Origin: Luteitalea sp. TBR-22
GTDB lineage: Bacteria; Acidobacteriota; Vicinamibacteria; Vicinamibacterales; Vicinamibacteraceae
DNA: 64,000 bases
NCBI RefSeq assembly: GCF_016865485.1
Contig: NZ_AP024452.1
Location: 4,486,501 to 4,550,500, forward strand
Reading direction: 5' to 3'
Shown here piece after piece: positions 45,914 through 56,875 of this stretch; position 1 is the stretch's first letter; the number at the start of each line of letters is the position of its first letter. Under the pieces are notes generated by a model. The model was not told the origin of the DNA, did no database searches, and was given only the letters and a program-made list of their open reading frames with translations. The position numbers and the translations under genes were made by a program.

Positions 45914-46534
45914 TCAGGCCAGCGCCTCCTGCAGGCGCGTCAGCGCAGCCTGGCTGGCGATGACCTTCGCGCAGTCCATCACGTCGCGCGCGGTCACCCG
46001 GTTGGCCTGCACGAGCTTCACGCCCGCCAGGTTGCGCGTCGACAGCACCAGCGCGTCGGCCGGCGCCACGTCGATCACGAGCGTCTTGCGGGTGTGGCCC
46101 AGCCCCTTGAGCAGCCGCGCCGCCTCGCGCGTCTTCGGCTCGCTCACCGCCAGCGCGTCCACCACGACCACCTGGCCGTCGCGCAGCTTGGCCGCCAGGG
46201 CATCGCGCAGCGCGCCCCTGGCCATCTTCTTGGGGAAGGCGTAGCCGTAGTCGCGGGGCTGCGGGCCGAGCGTCGTGCCGCCCTTGCGCCAGATCGGGTT
46301 GCGCACGTCGCTCACGCGAGCGCGTCCGGTGCCCTTCTGCTTCCACAGCTTCCGACCCGAGCCGGCCACCTCGCCGCGCGTCTTGGTCGCATGCGTGCCA
46401 CGGCGCTCCTCGGCCTGCTCGTGCCTGACGGCTTCCCAGATCAGGTCCGTGCGCACGCGGTTGCCGAACACCTCGTCACGCAGGTCGAGCGCGCCGACCT
46501 TCTGGTTGCTGGTGTTGACGACGTCGAGCTGCAT
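45914..46534 (-). CDS. rplD: 50S ribosomal protein L4
   Basis: A 206-residue protein whose loop reaches the exit tunnel. It contains the loop KTRGEVAGSGRKLWKQKGTG and QPRDYGYAFPKKMARGALRD. In E. coli L4 represses the S10 operon. Its ATG directly follows the rplC stop with no gap. Confidence 0.97.
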   Translation of the reverse strand: MQLDVVNTSNQKVGALDLRDEVFGNRVRTDLIWEAVRHEQAEERRGTHATKTRGEVAGSGRKLWKQKGTGRARVSDVRNPIWRKGGTTLGPQPRDYGYAFPKKMARGALRDALAAKLRDGQVVVVDALAVSEPKTREAARLLKGLGHTRKTLVIDVAPADALVLSTRNLAGVKLVQANRVTARDVMDCAKVIASQAALTRLQEALA

Positions 46535-47209
46535 TTACTTCTTCCCCTTCTTCGTCTCGACCTGCGGCACGCGCACCGGCTTGGCCTTGCGGGCCTTCCG
46601 GATCAGGACGATGCCGTTGCGCGGTCCGGGCACGGCGCCCTTGATCAGCAGGAGGTGGTTGTCGCCGTCCACCCGCACGATCTTCAGGTTGTGCACCGTC
46701 ACGCGGTCGTAGCCCATGTGCCCGGCCGCGCGCATCCCCTTGACCACGCGCGACGGGTACGACGAGGCACCGATCGAGCCGGGGGCGCGGTGGAACATCG
46801 AGCCGTGCGTCGCCGCGCCGCCGCCGAAGCCGTGGCGCTTGACCACGCCCTGGAAGCCGTGGCCGCGCGAGGTGCCGATCACGTCCACCACCTCGCCGTC
46901 GGCGAACAGCGCGCTGGCGAGGACCTCGCTGCCGGCGGTCACGCCGTCACCCGAGATGCCCACCTCGCGCCGCACGCGCGTCGGGGGAACGTTGGCCTTC
47001 GCGTAGTGCCCCTGCAGGCCGCGGCTCACCTTGGCCGGCTTGTCCTCGACCAGGCCGATCTGCGCCGCGGCGTAGCCGTCGGTCTGGGCCGTCTTGGTCT
47101 GGACCACCACGCAGGGGCCGGCCTTGATCACGGTGACCGGAGTCACGACGCCGTCAGCGCCGAACACCTGCGTCATCCCGATCTTCTTGCCGATGATTCC
47201 CGTCACCAT
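46535..47209 (-). CDS. rplC: 50S ribosomal protein L3
   Basis: A 224-residue early assembly protein near the peptidyl transferase centre. It begins [20 protein letters not shown] and contains [20 protein letters not shown] and the end with [18 protein letters not shown]. It starts 126 nt after rpsJ; that gap holds a GCCGGCCCTACC hairpin repeat. Confidence 0.97.
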   Translation of the reverse strand: MVTGIIGKKIGMTQVFGADGVVTPVTVIKAGPCVVVQTKTAQTDGYAAAQIGLVEDKPAKVSRGLQGHYAKANVPPTRVRREVGISGDGVTAGSEVLASALFADGEVVDVIGTSRGHGFQGVVKRHGFGGGAATHGSMFHRAPGSIGASSYPSRVVKGMRAAGHMGYDRVTVHNLKIVRVDGDNHLLLIKGAVPGPRNGIVLIRKARKAKPVRVPQVETKKGKK

Positions 47210-47282
47210 CGTTGCGTTCTCACCTTCGGGGTCCGTCCACCGCGGCCGTGCCTGCGCCGCGGTACGCCAACCCCATCGTTGT

Positions 47283-47311
47283 GGGCCGGGCTCCCAGGAG
47301 CCGGCCCTACC
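47283..47311. repeat. GCCGGCCCTACC hairpin repeat, copy 2
   Basis: GGGCCGGGCTCC and GGAGCCGGCCCT pair with one mismatch over a 2-nt loop and end in TACC. It lies in the rpsJ-rplC gap about 25 nt after the rpsJ stop. Confidence 0.7.
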
Positions 47312-47335
47312 AATCTCGCCGGTCCGGAGCGACGG

Positions 47336-47671
<336 letters not shown>

Positions 47672-47695
47672 GTGCGTATCTTTCGTGATGGCTTC

Positions 47696-47791
47696 GGGCT
47701 CAGGGCTCAGGGCTCAGGGAGCGTCCTGGCACTGCCGGCGCAGGCCGACCCGGAATGCCTTCCGAGCCGTGAGCCGTGCGCCTCGAGCCGT
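47696..47791. repeat. inverted GGGCTCA heptamer element, tuf-rpsJ gap
   Basis: Three perfect GGGCTCA units (47696-47716) face four GAGCCGT-type units (47764-47791). The inner flank AGCGTCCTG matches AGCATCCTG of the element at 27862, and AATGCCTTCCGAGCC matches ATGCTCTCTGAGCC, so the two sites share an ancestor. It ends 4 nt before the tuf stop codon. Confidence 0.9.
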
Positions 47792-47795
47792 CCTG

Positions 47796-48983
<1,188 letters not shown>

Positions 48984-49018
48984 TGCGCCTGATCTCCGGT
49001 TCTACGCTGCTGCTTCAA

Positions 49019-49047
49019 GTCCGGCCGGACCCGGGAGCCGGCCCTGC
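49019..49047. repeat. GCCGGCCCTACC-like hairpin repeat, copy 3
   Basis: CCGGCCGG and GGGAGCCGGCCCTGCC lie in the fusA-tuf gap. The last bases read TGCC instead of TACC. The repeat occupies about a third of the 94-nt gap. Confidence 0.6.
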
Positions 49048-49077
49048 CGCAGCAGGGCCACGTTCCCGAACCCGTCC

Positions 49078-51189
49078 CTACTGCTTGGTGCCCTGCATGC
49101 GGGCGATGACTTCCTCGGCGACGTGGTTGGGCGCCTGCTCGTACCGGTCGAAGTGCATCGAGTACGTGGCGCGGCCCTGGGTGCGCGACCGCAGGTCGGT
49201 CGCGTAGCCGAACATCTCCGACAGCGGCACGCGCGAGCTCACGATCTGCGTCCCGCCGAGGTCTTCCTGCGACTGGATGTGGCCGCGGCGGCTCGAGATG
49301 TCGCCCATGATGTCGCCCATGAACTCCTTGGGCACCACCACCTCGACGCGCATCACGGGTTCGAGCAGCACCGGCCGCGCCTTCTTGGCCGCGTCCTTGA
49401 ACGCCATCGAGCCGGCGATCTTGAACGCCATTTCGTTCGAGTCCACGTCGTGGTACGAGCCGTCGTACAGCTCGATGCCGACGTCGTCGATCGGGAAGCC
49501 GGCAAGGACGCCCGTCGTCAGGGCTTCCTTGATGCCCTCGTCGATCGGCTTGATGAATTCCTTCGGGATCACGCCGCCGACGATCTTGTTCTCGAACAGG
49601 TAGCCTTCGCCCGGCTGGCGCGGCACGAGGCGGATCTTGGCGTGGCCGTACTGGCCGCGACCACCCGTCTGGCGGACGTACCGGCCCTCGCCCTCGGCCG
49701 CCATCGTCAGCGTTTCCTTGTAGGCGACCTGCGGCTTGCCGGTGTTGGCCTCGACGTTGAACTCGCGCTTCAGGCGGTCGACGATGATCTCGAGGTGCAG
49801 CTCGCCCATGCCCGAGATCACGGTCTGGCCGGTCTGCGTGTCGGTCTTGACCCGGAACGTCGGGTCCTCGGCCATCAGCTTGCCGAGACCGACACCCAGC
49901 TTCTCCTGGTCGCTCTTGCTCTTCGGCTCGATGGCCAGCGAGATCACCGGCTCGGGGAAGTCCATCGACTCGAGGATGACCGGGGACTTCTCGTCGCAGA
50001 TGGTGTCGCCGGTCATGACCGACTTCAGGCCCACCGCGGCGGCGATGTCGCCCGCGTAGACTTCCTTGATTTCCTCACGCTTGTTGGCGTGCATCTTCAG
50101 CAGGCGGCCGATGCGCTCGGTCTTGCCCTTGGTGCTGTTGAGCACCGAGGAGCCCGAGGTCATCACGCCCGAGTACACGCGGATGAACGTGAGCTGGCCG
50201 ACGAACGGGTCGGTCATGATCTTGAACGCCAGGGCCGAGAACGGCGCCTTGTCGTCGGCCGGGCGCTCGAGCACCGACTCGGCGTTGTCGACCGCGATGC
50301 CCTTGATCGACGGGATGTCGACCGGCGAGGGCAGGAAGTCCACGACGGCGTCGAGCAGCGGCTGCACGCCCTTGTTCTTGAAGGCCGAGCCGCACAGGAC
50401 CGGCACGAAGGGCGCCTCGGACCGCTGGTGCACCGACTCGTTGACGCGCTTGCGCAGCGCCGCCCGAATCTCGGCCTCGGTGAGCTCCTCGCCGCCCAGG
50501 TACTTCTCGAGCAGCGTGTCGTCGGACTCGCTGGCCTTCTCGAGCAGCTGCTCGCGGTACATCGCGGCCTGCTCCTGGAGGTCGGCCGGGATGTCCTCGA
50601 GCACGTAGTCGGCGCCCATCGTCTCGTCCTTGTAGACGACGGCCTTCATCCGGATCACGTCGACGATGCCGCGGAAGCGGTCCTCGGACCCGATCGGGAA
50701 GGCGAGCACGCAGGGGTTGCCCTGCAGGCGCGACTTGATCTGCTCCACCGTGCGCTCGAAGTTGGCGCCGATGCGGTCCATCTTGTTGATGAAGCAGATG
50801 CGCGGCACGTGGTACTTGTCGGCCTGCCGCCACACCGTCTCGGTCTGCGACTCGACGCCGGCCACCGAGTCGAACACCGCGACGGCGCCGTCGAGCACGC
50901 GCAGCGAACGCTCGACCTCGGCCGTGAAGTCGACGTGGCCGGGCGTGTCGATGATGTTGATGCGGTGCTCACGCCAGAAGCAGGTCGTGGCCGCCGACGT
51001 GATCGTGATGCCCCGCTCCTGCTCCTGCTCCATCCAGTCCATCGTCGCGGTGCCTTCGTGCACCTCGCCGATCTTGTAGGTGATGCCGGTGTAGAAGAGG
51101 ATGCGCTCGGTCGTGGTCGTCTTGCCGGCATCGATGTGGGCCATGATGCCGATGTTGCGCGTACGACTGAGAGGTACCTGGCGAGCCAT
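49078..51189 (-). CDS. fusA: elongation factor G
   Basis: A 703-residue translocase. It begins [21 protein letters not shown]1 is AHIDAGKT, G3 DTPGHVDF and G4 NKMD. Domain IV has [20 protein letters not shown]. This is the canonical EF-G, in contrast to the divergent copy at 25750. It follows rpsG after a short AT-rich element. Confidence 0.98.
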   Translation of the reverse strand: MARQVPLSRTRNIGIMAHIDAGKTTTTERILFYTGITYKIGEVHEGTATMDWMEQEQERGITITSAATTCFWREHRINIIDTPGHVDFTAEVERSLRVLDGAVAVFDSVAGVESQTETVWRQADKYHVPRICFINKMDRIGANFERTVEQIKSRLQGNPCVLAFPIGSEDRFRGIVDVIRMKAVVYKDETMGADYVLEDIPADLQEQAAMYREQLLEKASESDDTLLEKYLGGEELTEAEIRAALRKRVNESVHQRSEAPFVPVLCGSAFKNKGVQPLLDAVVDFLPSPVDIPSIKGIAVDNAESVLERPADDKAPFSALAFKIMTDPFVGQLTFIRVYSGVMTSGSSVLNSTKGKTERIGRLLKMHANKREEIKEVYAGDIAAAVGLKSVMTGDTICDEKSPVILESMDFPEPVISLAIEPKSKSDQEKLGVGLGKLMAEDPTFRVKTDTQTGQTVISGMGELHLEIIVDRLKREFNVEANTGKPQVAYKETLTMAAEGEGRYVRQTGGRGQYGHAKIRLVPRQPGEGYLFENKIVGGVIPKEFIKPIDEGIKEALTTGVLAGFPIDDVGIELYDGSYHDVDSNEMAFKIAGSMAFKDAAKKARPVLLEPVMRVEVVVPKEFMGDIMGDISSRRGHIQSQEDLGGTQIVSSRVPLSEMFGYATDLRSRTQGRATYSMHFDRYEQAPNHVAEEVIARMQGTKQ

Positions 51190-51192
51190 TGT

Positions 51193-51258
51193 TCGAATAC
51201 TCGAAAATTAGAAGTGCAATTCTGAAATCTTGAAATTCTGACATTTCAGAATTTCACC
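51193..51258. repeat. AT-rich inverted repeat, rpsG-fusA gap
   Basis: GAAATTCTGA and its exact complement (51232-51255) form a 10-bp stem with a CATT loop; TGAAATC and TTGAAAT units continue to the left. The stretch is strikingly AT-rich against its surroundings. It resembles the elements at 83 and 35143 and occupies the gap between two essential genes. Confidence 0.75.
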
Positions 51259-51263
51259 ACCTG

Positions 51264-51737
51264 CTACCAGCGGTAGTGGGCGAACGCCTTGTTCGCCTCG
51301 GCCATGCGATGCGTGTCCTCACGCTTCTTCACGGCCCCGCCGCGCATGTTGCTGGCATCGAGCAACTCGTTGGCCAGCTTCTCTTCCATCGTCTTGCCGT
51401 CGCCACGCGAGCGGGCATACCCGACGAGCCAGCGGATGGCCAGCGAGAGGCGACGGTTGACGTTCACCTCGATCGGCACCTGGTAGTTGGAGCCGCCGAC
51501 GCGCCGCGACTTCACCTCGAGGCTCGGCTTCGTGTTGTCGATGGCCTTCTTGAAGACCTTGAGGGGCTCCTCGCCGGTCTTCTCCTGGATCATCTCGAAG
51601 CTCTTGTAGAGAATCCGCTCCGCGGTGCTCCGCTTGCCGTCACTCATCACCGAGCCGATGAACTTGGTGACCAGCGTGCTGTTGTAGAGCGGGTCGGGCG
51701 TGACCTCGCGCTTGGCAATCTCTCGTCTGCGTGGCAT
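51264..51737 (-). CDS. rpsG: 30S ribosomal protein S7
   Basis: A 157-residue 16S 3'-domain primary binder and, in E. coli, the repressor of the str operon. It begins [20 protein letters not shown] and contains [16 protein letters not shown] and [14 protein letters not shown]. It starts 16 nt after rpsL. Confidence 0.98.
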   Translation of the reverse strand: MPRRREIAKREVTPDPLYNSTLVTKFIGSVMSDGKRSTAERILYKSFEMIQEKTGEEPLKVFKKAIDNTKPSLEVKSRRVGGSNYQVPIEVNVNRRLSLAIRWLVGYARSRGDGKTMEEKLANELLDASNMRGGAVKKREDTHRMAEANKAFAHYRW

Positions 51738-51753
51738 CTGACTTCAGCTCCTG

Positions 51754-52128
51754 CTACGACTTGGGCCGCTTGGCGCCGTACTTGGACCGGCCCTGCCGGC
51801 GGTTCGCGACGCCCGTGGCGTCCAGCGTGCCCCGCACGACGTGATAGCGGACACCCGGGAGGTCCTTCACGCGGCCACCGCGAATGAGCACCAGCGAGTG
51901 CTCCTGCAGGTTGTGGCCGACGCCCGGGATGTAGGTCGTCACCTCGATCTTGTTCGTCAGCCGCACGCGCGCCACCTTGCGGAGCGCCGAGTTCGGCTTC
52001 TTGGGCGTCTGGGTGAACACGCGGACACAGACGCCCCGCTTCTGCGGGCTCTCCTGCAGCGCAGGGCTCTTCGTCTTGTCGATGACCGCCTCGCGGCCCT
52101 TGCGAACAAGCTGACTGATGGTCGGCAC
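51754..52128 (-). CDS. rpsL: 30S ribosomal protein S12
   Basis: A 124-residue decoding-centre protein, first gene of the superoperon. The GTG at 52128 gives [13 protein letters not shown], the family start; longer frames are not conserved. [15 protein letters not shown] and [13 protein letters not shown] carry K43 and K88, so the classical streptomycin-resistance positions are wild type. A hairpin at 52179-52202 lies in its leader. Confidence 0.98.
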   Translation of the reverse strand: MPTISQLVRKGREAVIDKTKSPALQESPQKRGVCVRVFTQTPKKPNSALRKVARVRLTNKIEVTTYIPGVGHNLQEHSLVLIRGGRVKDLPGVRYHVVRGTLDATGVANRRQGRSKYGAKRPKS

Positions 52129-52178
52129 AGTGACTCCACCTGCACGCGCGCGTCGCTCGAGACGACAGACACGCTTCC

Positions 52179-52202
52179 GGGCACGCCTCGTCAGGCGTGC
52201 CC
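52179..52202 (-). other. perfect hairpin in the rpsL leader
   Basis: GGGCACGCCT and its exact complement form a 10-bp stem with a 4-nt loop, about 50 nt before the rpsL GTG. No T-run follows. It may be an attenuator or a protein-binding leader structure of the str operon. Confidence 0.5.
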
Positions 52203-52660
52203 GTTCGGACTTGCCTCCGTGCCACCGCGACAGCGGCGACACGGCGTCCCGGGCCTGAAAGCCGGCGGACTGCCGGCCTGGCACCCGGGACTGGGTACCC
52301 TACGAATTCGAAGTTGTCGCTCGCGGACCACCCGTGGGCGTTCCGCTTGGATGTGCCCGCCAATCCCCACCGCCGGTTCGTGCTCGGCGCCCGGGATCCG
52401 GGCCTCACTTCGCGTGACTCGGAGTCAGATAGGGTGTCCTGACCCCGACAAAACCTTGCGAGGCTATCACGACACGGGGAGGGAGTGCAACCCCCGGGCC
52501 AGTTCCTCGGCATTACCGCCGGCCGGAGCCCCGAAGGGCGTCTCGGTACGCACGGCGAACGGCCAGTGTAGCACAAGAGACTGCGCCGGCGTCGCTGGTC
52601 GGTCGGCCTGCGGCCGTCGGAGCGCACGGCTTCGCGGCTCAGGCCTCAGAGATCACGGCC

Positions 52661-52692
52661 GACTGCCGACTGCCGACTGCCCACTGCCGACG
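52661..52692. repeat. GACTGCC heptamer array
   Basis: Three perfect GACTGCC units, one CACTGCC and the start of a fifth. The unit is the complement of GGCAGTC found at 25584 and 16309, so the same family occurs in both orientations. Confidence 0.85.
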
Positions 52693-52759
52693 ATGTACGG
52701 CTTACGGCTGCTCGGGAGCATCCCCCGATCCAAGGCCGAGGGGCGAATGACGAAGACCG

Positions 52760-53689
52760 TCAGGATTTCCGCGCGATGACCCGCATGTTCGACGTCCGGC
52801 CCGTGACCCAGCGCTGCACCGTGTCCAGTAGCCCATAGACGATCAGCGCCGGCACCGAACGCTCGGAGAGCAGCCCCGACGCCCAGCGCCATCGCGGCCG
52901 GTCACGCACCACGTTCTGCAGTGTGTGGGCCCAGATGAACGGGCTCAGCAGGTACTCGGCCCGCTCCACCGCGAGTCCCTGTTGTTCGAGCAGGCCCGCC
53001 AGCGACTCGCGGGTGTACAACGACCAGTGCCTCGGGCAGTGCCACCCGCCCCATCGGTCCCGGGCCACCCAGTCGCGGTCCCACGACCCCACCGACGGGG
53101 TCTCGATCAACAGGCGTCCACCAGGAGCGAGCAGGGCCGCCGCCCGCGCCACGCAGGCCCTGGGATCGGCCAGGTGCTCGATCACCTGGTTCATGATGAT
53201 GAGGTCCACCGACCCTGCCGGCCAGGCGAGTGCCTCGAACTGCGCGCAGACCATCTCGAGGCCCGTGCGCCGGAGCGCCGCGCACGCCTCCTCCGAGATG
53301 TCCACCCCGACGACCCGCCAGCTCGGGTCGCCGTCGGCCTTGATCGCCTGCAGCAACTGCCCCTCGCCGCAGCCGACCTCCATCACCGTCGCCCCCGGCG
53401 CCAGCCACCGCCGCAGCATCCGCACCCGGCTGCCCTGCACCAGCCCGCGCAGCCGCGTCGTGACCGGCCCGAGGAAGGCCGCATACCGGTAGTACGACGG
53501 CGGGTAGATGATCCCCAGCGTCTCTGGCGCCGGCCGGTTGCGCAGGTACGTCAGCCCGCACGCGCGGCACTGCACGAACACGAACTCGTTGTCGCAGGTG
53601 GCGAACTCGTGGTCGCGCGACCGGCCGACCTCGTCGGCCTCGCGACTGCCGCAGGTGCTGCAGGCGGCCTCGATCGTCGGAATCAGCAT
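52760..53689 (-). CDS. zinc-ribbon SAM-dependent methyltransferase
   Basis: A 309-residue class I methyltransferase. ATG 53689 overlaps the desaturase stop (TGATG). The N-terminal CxxC pairs C10/C13 and C41/C44 form a probable zinc ribbon. SAM motif I is VMEVGCGEGQLL (102-113), and MNQVIEHLADP and LLAPGGRLLIETPS follow. C-terminal residues include a hydrophobic patch (LSPFIWAHTLQNVV). The methylated substrate is unknown. Coupling to a desaturase suggests lipid or polyketide-like modification, as an inference. Confidence 0.88.
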   Translation of the reverse strand: MLIPTIEAACSTCGSREADEVGRSRDHEFATCDNEFVFVQCRACGLTYLRNRPAPETLGIIYPPSYYRYAAFLGPVTTRLRGLVQGSRVRMLRRWLAPGATVMEVGCGEGQLLQAIKADGDPSWRVVGVDISEEACAALRRTGLEMVCAQFEALAWPAGSVDLIIMNQVIEHLADPRACVARAAALLAPGGRLLIETPSVGSWDRDWVARDRWGGWHCPRHWSLYTRESLAGLLEQQGLAVERAEYLLSPFIWAHTLQNVVRDRPRWRWASGLLSERSVPALIVYGLLDTVQRWVTGRTSNMRVIARKS

Positions 53690-54711
53690 CAGGCCGCCGC
53701 CCGCCGCTGCCGGGCGCGCGCATCGGCGAGCACCCCGCGAATGGTCCCGAGGATCGACCGCGACGTCATGCCGGGCTGCAGGTAACCCGTCTCGGTCAGG
53801 TGCTCGCGGACGCGCGGGAGGTGGCAGGCCGGCACTTGCGGGAACAAGTGGTGCTCGACGTGCAGGTTCATGTTCAACGTGTAGAAGAACAGCCGGTCGA
53901 CCGGGTTGGGCAGGTGCGACCGCACCGAGCACTCGCCCTCGTGGCGGAACACGTGCACGTGCTCGCAGAATGCGCGAATGCGGCTGAAGAAGAGGCCGAA
54001 GGTCGCCGCCGTCGCCGGGTAGGCCAGCACCAGCCAGGGTCGCCGCCCGCCCGCCGTGGCCAGCAGCGCAATCAGCAGCTGGACCACCACGATCGCGCCC
54101 AGCTGCGCGGCCGGCGACACGATCGGCACGTGTCGACGCGCCGGCGCGTCCCCGCCTGCCGACGAGGCCGCTGCCGCCGGGCGCGCGACGATGCCGCGCA
54201 GCGCAGCCAGGCCCATGCGCGCCGCCTGCACGCCCAGCAGCGGCTTCAGCAGGTGTGCCACCAGGCTGGCCGGGGAGGCATCCTGCAGCGTGAGGTAATC
54301 GGACTCTTCCCCGTCCTCGTCGGTGCCGCAGTGGCGGTGGTGCTGCCAGTGCAGCCGGCAGAACGCGTCGTAGCTCGTGATCAGGAAGCCGCTCGCCACC
54401 AGTCCCACCGCGTCGTTGAGCCGCTTCCGCCTGAACAGGGTGCGGTGACAGCACTCGTGCATCAGGATCGTGAGCTTGTAGACGTACGCGCCGATCACCG
54501 GGACGACCGGCGCGATCGCCACCGGTCCCCAGCGGTCGATCAGCCACGGCAGCGACGCGATGCCGGCCAGGAGCACGCCGAACAGCGCGGCGACGCCGCG
54601 CCAGCCGAAGGCATCGACCGGTTCGTACCAGGCGCGGGGCACGCGCAGGCCCGCCGGCTTCACGAGGCCGTGCACGTAGGTGACCCCGGGCGGGGGTGGC
54701 AGCGCGGGCAC
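53689..54711 (-). CDS. fatty acid desaturase-type membrane di-iron enzyme
   Basis: An integral membrane enzyme of about 340 residues. The three His boxes are HECCH, HWQHHRHCG and HVEHH, the ligands of the di-iron centre. Four or more hydrophobic helices are present. GTG 54711 is chosen because AGGG lies 5 nt before it; an ATG at 54741, inside the preceding gene, is the alternative. It should introduce double bonds or hydroxyl groups into acyl chains or related lipids. The methyltransferase downstream is translationally coupled. Confidence 0.88.
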   Translation of the reverse strand: MPALPPPPGVTYVHGLVKPAGLRVPRAWYEPVDAFGWRGVAALFGVLLAGIASLPWLIDRWGPVAIAPVVPVIGAYVYKLTILMHECCHRTLFRRKRLNDAVGLVASGFLITSYDAFCRLHWQHHRHCGTDEDGEESDYLTLQDASPASLVAHLLKPLLGVQAARMGLAALRGIVARPAAAASSAGGDAPARRHVPIVSPAAQLGAIVVVQLLIALLATAGGRRPWLVLAYPATAATFGLFFSRIRAFCEHVHVFRHEGECSVRSHLPNPVDRLFFYTLNMNLHVEHHLFPQVPACHLPRVREHLTETGYLQPGMTSRSILGTIRGVLADARARQRRAAA

Positions 54712-54718
54712 GTCGGCC

Positions 54719-56875
54719 CTACTTGCCGCCGCCGAACGCATCGGCCGGCACCGCAGGGTTCACCTGCACCGTCTTCACCGTCACCTTCTGCGCCACCGCA
54801 CCGCCCACCGACGACGTGCGGGCGTGCGGCACCGTGAGGCCGCCGTCGGCGCGGTAGTCGTGATACTCGGTCAGGACGTCGGCCGGCGCGCCGGTCGGCC
54901 CCGTGCCGCGCGCGAGCAGGCTCCGGATCTGCCCGGTCTTCGGGTCGATCCCGAGCGTCATGGCGTCGCCCTCGACCTCCACGCGGACGAGCGACACCGC
55001 GGTGTCGCCGACCTTGCCCTCGCCGGCGACGGCGGCCTTGAAGCCGGGCTGCCCGCGCCGCTGCAGCAGGAAGATCGGCGAGCGCTGGATCTGCTTCAGC
55101 ATCGACGTGCGCTGCGCCTCGGGCAGCGGCATCGACCCCTGCGGCCCGCCGTCGACGCTGCCGCTCGCGCCCGCGATCTTCATCGTCATGGCGCCCATCG
55201 GCGTGACCAGTTCCTGCCGGACGCGATCGGGCGGCACGACGAGCACCGTCGACTGCAGCTCGATCTCGCCCTGCGGCGTCGTGGCCGTCACCGTGGTCTC
55301 CTCGCGGTACGCCTTCACGCCATCGATCGCGGCCGCGCCGCCCATCGCCTCGACCGCCTTGCCCACGAGCGCCTTGCCGGCCTCCTCCGCGCCAGCGGCT
55401 GCCGCGCCGGTCGGCGCCGGGGCGGCCGACGACGGCGGCTCCGGAATCGAGATGTCGAGGGTCTTGACGGCGCCGAACGTGCTCAGCGGCTTGTCGCGCC
55501 CCTCGGTCGGCCCGACGACGAGGATCGCGAACTGCTCGGGCTTGATGTACTGCTTCGCCACGCGCGCCGTGTCGGCCGCGGTGACCTTCTCGATGCCGGC
55601 GCGGTAGCGCTCGAGCCAGTCGGTCGGCAGCCCGTAGTACTCGTAGACCACGTGCTGGCCGAGCACCTGCTCGGAGGTCGCCGAGTTGAAGATGAAGGAG
55701 TTGAGGATCGACTGCCTGGCGCGGGCGATCTCGGCCTCGGTCGGCGGCTCGCTGATGATTCGCCTGGCCTCGGCGACGAGCGTCTCGATCGTCTCGGCCG
55801 TCGTGGACGTCTTGGTGCTCGTGGCCATCGAGAACGGCGCGACGCGCGTGTAGCCGCTGCCGACCGAGCCGCCCACCGAGTAGGCCAGCCCCTTCTCGGT
55901 ACGCACCTTCGAGAAGAGGCGCGACGTGAAGCTCCCGCTCAGCACCTCGTTGAGCACCTGCACCGGGTAGTAGTCCGGGTGCGTGCTCTTGAGCGTGCCC
56001 ATGTGGCCGATGCGGATCGACGACTGCGCCACGTCGCTCTTGACGGCCTCGTACACGCCGGGCGCCGACTGCGGGCGCGGGTCGGGGAAGGTGATGGTCG
56101 CCTTCGGCCCGCGATTCCAGCTGCCGAACACCTTCGTGATCGCGGCGAGCGCATCGGCCTGCGTGACGTCGCCGTGCACGGCGATGATCGTCTGCTCGGG
56201 ATGCAGGTACCTGCCGTGCCAGGCCACGAGGTCGTCGCGGGTGATCGCCTGCACCGACGCGTACGTCACCTCCCGGGCGAACGGCGTGTCGGCCCCGTAC
56301 ATCAGCTCGCGGAACTCCCGGCTGGCGATGCTGCCCGGGTCGTCGTTCTGCCGCGCGATCGAGGCCTCGATGCCACGCCGGGCCACCTCGAGACGCGCCG
56401 GGTCGAAGCGCGGCGTGCGCAGCACGTCGGAGAACACCTGCAGCACCTCGACCCAGTCCTGCTTCAACGCGCTCATCCCCGCCGTGCCCGCGTCGTCGCC
56501 GATGCCGGTCTCGATGGACGCCGCGCGGTCCTCGAGGTAGCGATCGAGCGCGTCGGGGGCGAGCGCCACCGTGCCGCCGGCACGCATCTGCGAGCCGGTG
56601 AGGCTGGCCACGCCGACCTTGTCGGCCGGTTCGAGCAGCGAGCCGGTGCGGAAGCGGGCCGAGACGCTCACCAGCGGCAGCTCGTGGTCCTCCATCACCA
56701 GCACCACGAGGCCGTTGGGCAGCACCGTGCGGGTCGGCTTGGGCAGGGCGAAGGCGGGCAACGCCGGGTACTTCAACTGGTCGATCGTGGTGGCCACCTG
56801 CGCGCCGGCCGGCAACGGTGCCGCGGCGACGAGGGCCCATGCGGCGAGCGCCGCGCAGACAGGGGTGCGGTTCAT
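54719..56875 (-). CDS. inactive M16 peptidase subunit with C-terminal extra domain
   Basis: A 718-residue exported protein; ATG 56875 overlaps the upstream stop (ATGA). Signal peptide (about 1-25), then two M16 halves. The HxxEH zinc motif is replaced by GVASLTGSQM, so this half cannot bind zinc in the usual way. The second M16 half retains GSFTSRLFSKVRTEKGLAY. From about residue 490 an extra domain with DRVRQELVTPMGAMTMKI resembles LolA-type outer-membrane lipoprotein sorting folds. It probably pairs with the active subunit encoded upstream. Confidence 0.9.
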   Translation of the reverse strand: MNRTPVCAALAAWALVAAAPLPAGAQVATTIDQLKYPALPAFALPKPTRTVLPNGLVVLVMEDHELPLVSVSARFRTGSLLEPADKVGVASLTGSQMRAGGTVALAPDALDRYLEDRAASIETGIGDDAGTAGMSALKQDWVEVLQVFSDVLRTPRFDPARLEVARRGIEASIARQNDDPGSIASREFRELMYGADTPFAREVTYASVQAITRDDLVAWHGRYLHPEQTIIAVHGDVTQADALAAITKVFGSWNRGPKATITFPDPRPQSAPGVYEAVKSDVAQSSIRIGHMGTLKSTHPDYYPVQVLNEVLSGSFTSRLFSKVRTEKGLAYSVGGSVGSGYTRVAPFSMATSTKTSTTAETIETLVAEARRIISEPPTEAEIARARQSILNSFIFNSATSEQVLGQHVVYEYYGLPTDWLERYRAGIEKVTAADTARVAKQYIKPEQFAILVVGPTEGRDKPLSTFGAVKTLDISIPEPPSSAAPAPTGAAAAGAEEAGKALVGKAVEAMGGAAAIDGVKAYREETTVTATTPQGEIELQSTVLVVPPDRVRQELVTPMGAMTMKIAGASGSVDGGPQGSMPLPEAQRTSMLKQIQRSPIFLLQRRGQPGFKAAVAGEGKVGDTAVSLVRVEVEGDAMTLGIDPKTGQIRSLLARGTGPTGAPADVLTEYHDYRADGGLTVPHARTSSVGGAVAQKVTVKTVQVNPAVPADAFGGGK

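Larger units (their letters stand above)
52129..52759 (-). promoter_or_regulatory. leader and promoter region of the ribosomal superoperon
   Basis: This 630-nt gap between the methyltransferase stop and rpsL holds no convincing gene. It contains the hairpin at 52179-52202, a heptamer array at 52661-52692 and two candidate promoters on the minus strand: an extended -10 (TGC-TACACT) at about 52565-52573, and TTGCAC near 52480 followed about 16 nt later by GATAGC. Either could drive the superoperon; the leader would be long, about 300-430 nt. Confidence 0.45.

Noticed and set aside
51186-51205. tRNA-like TTCGAA sequence
   Set aside because: No acceptor stem, D arm or anticodon loop can be built around it; it belongs to the AT-rich element.
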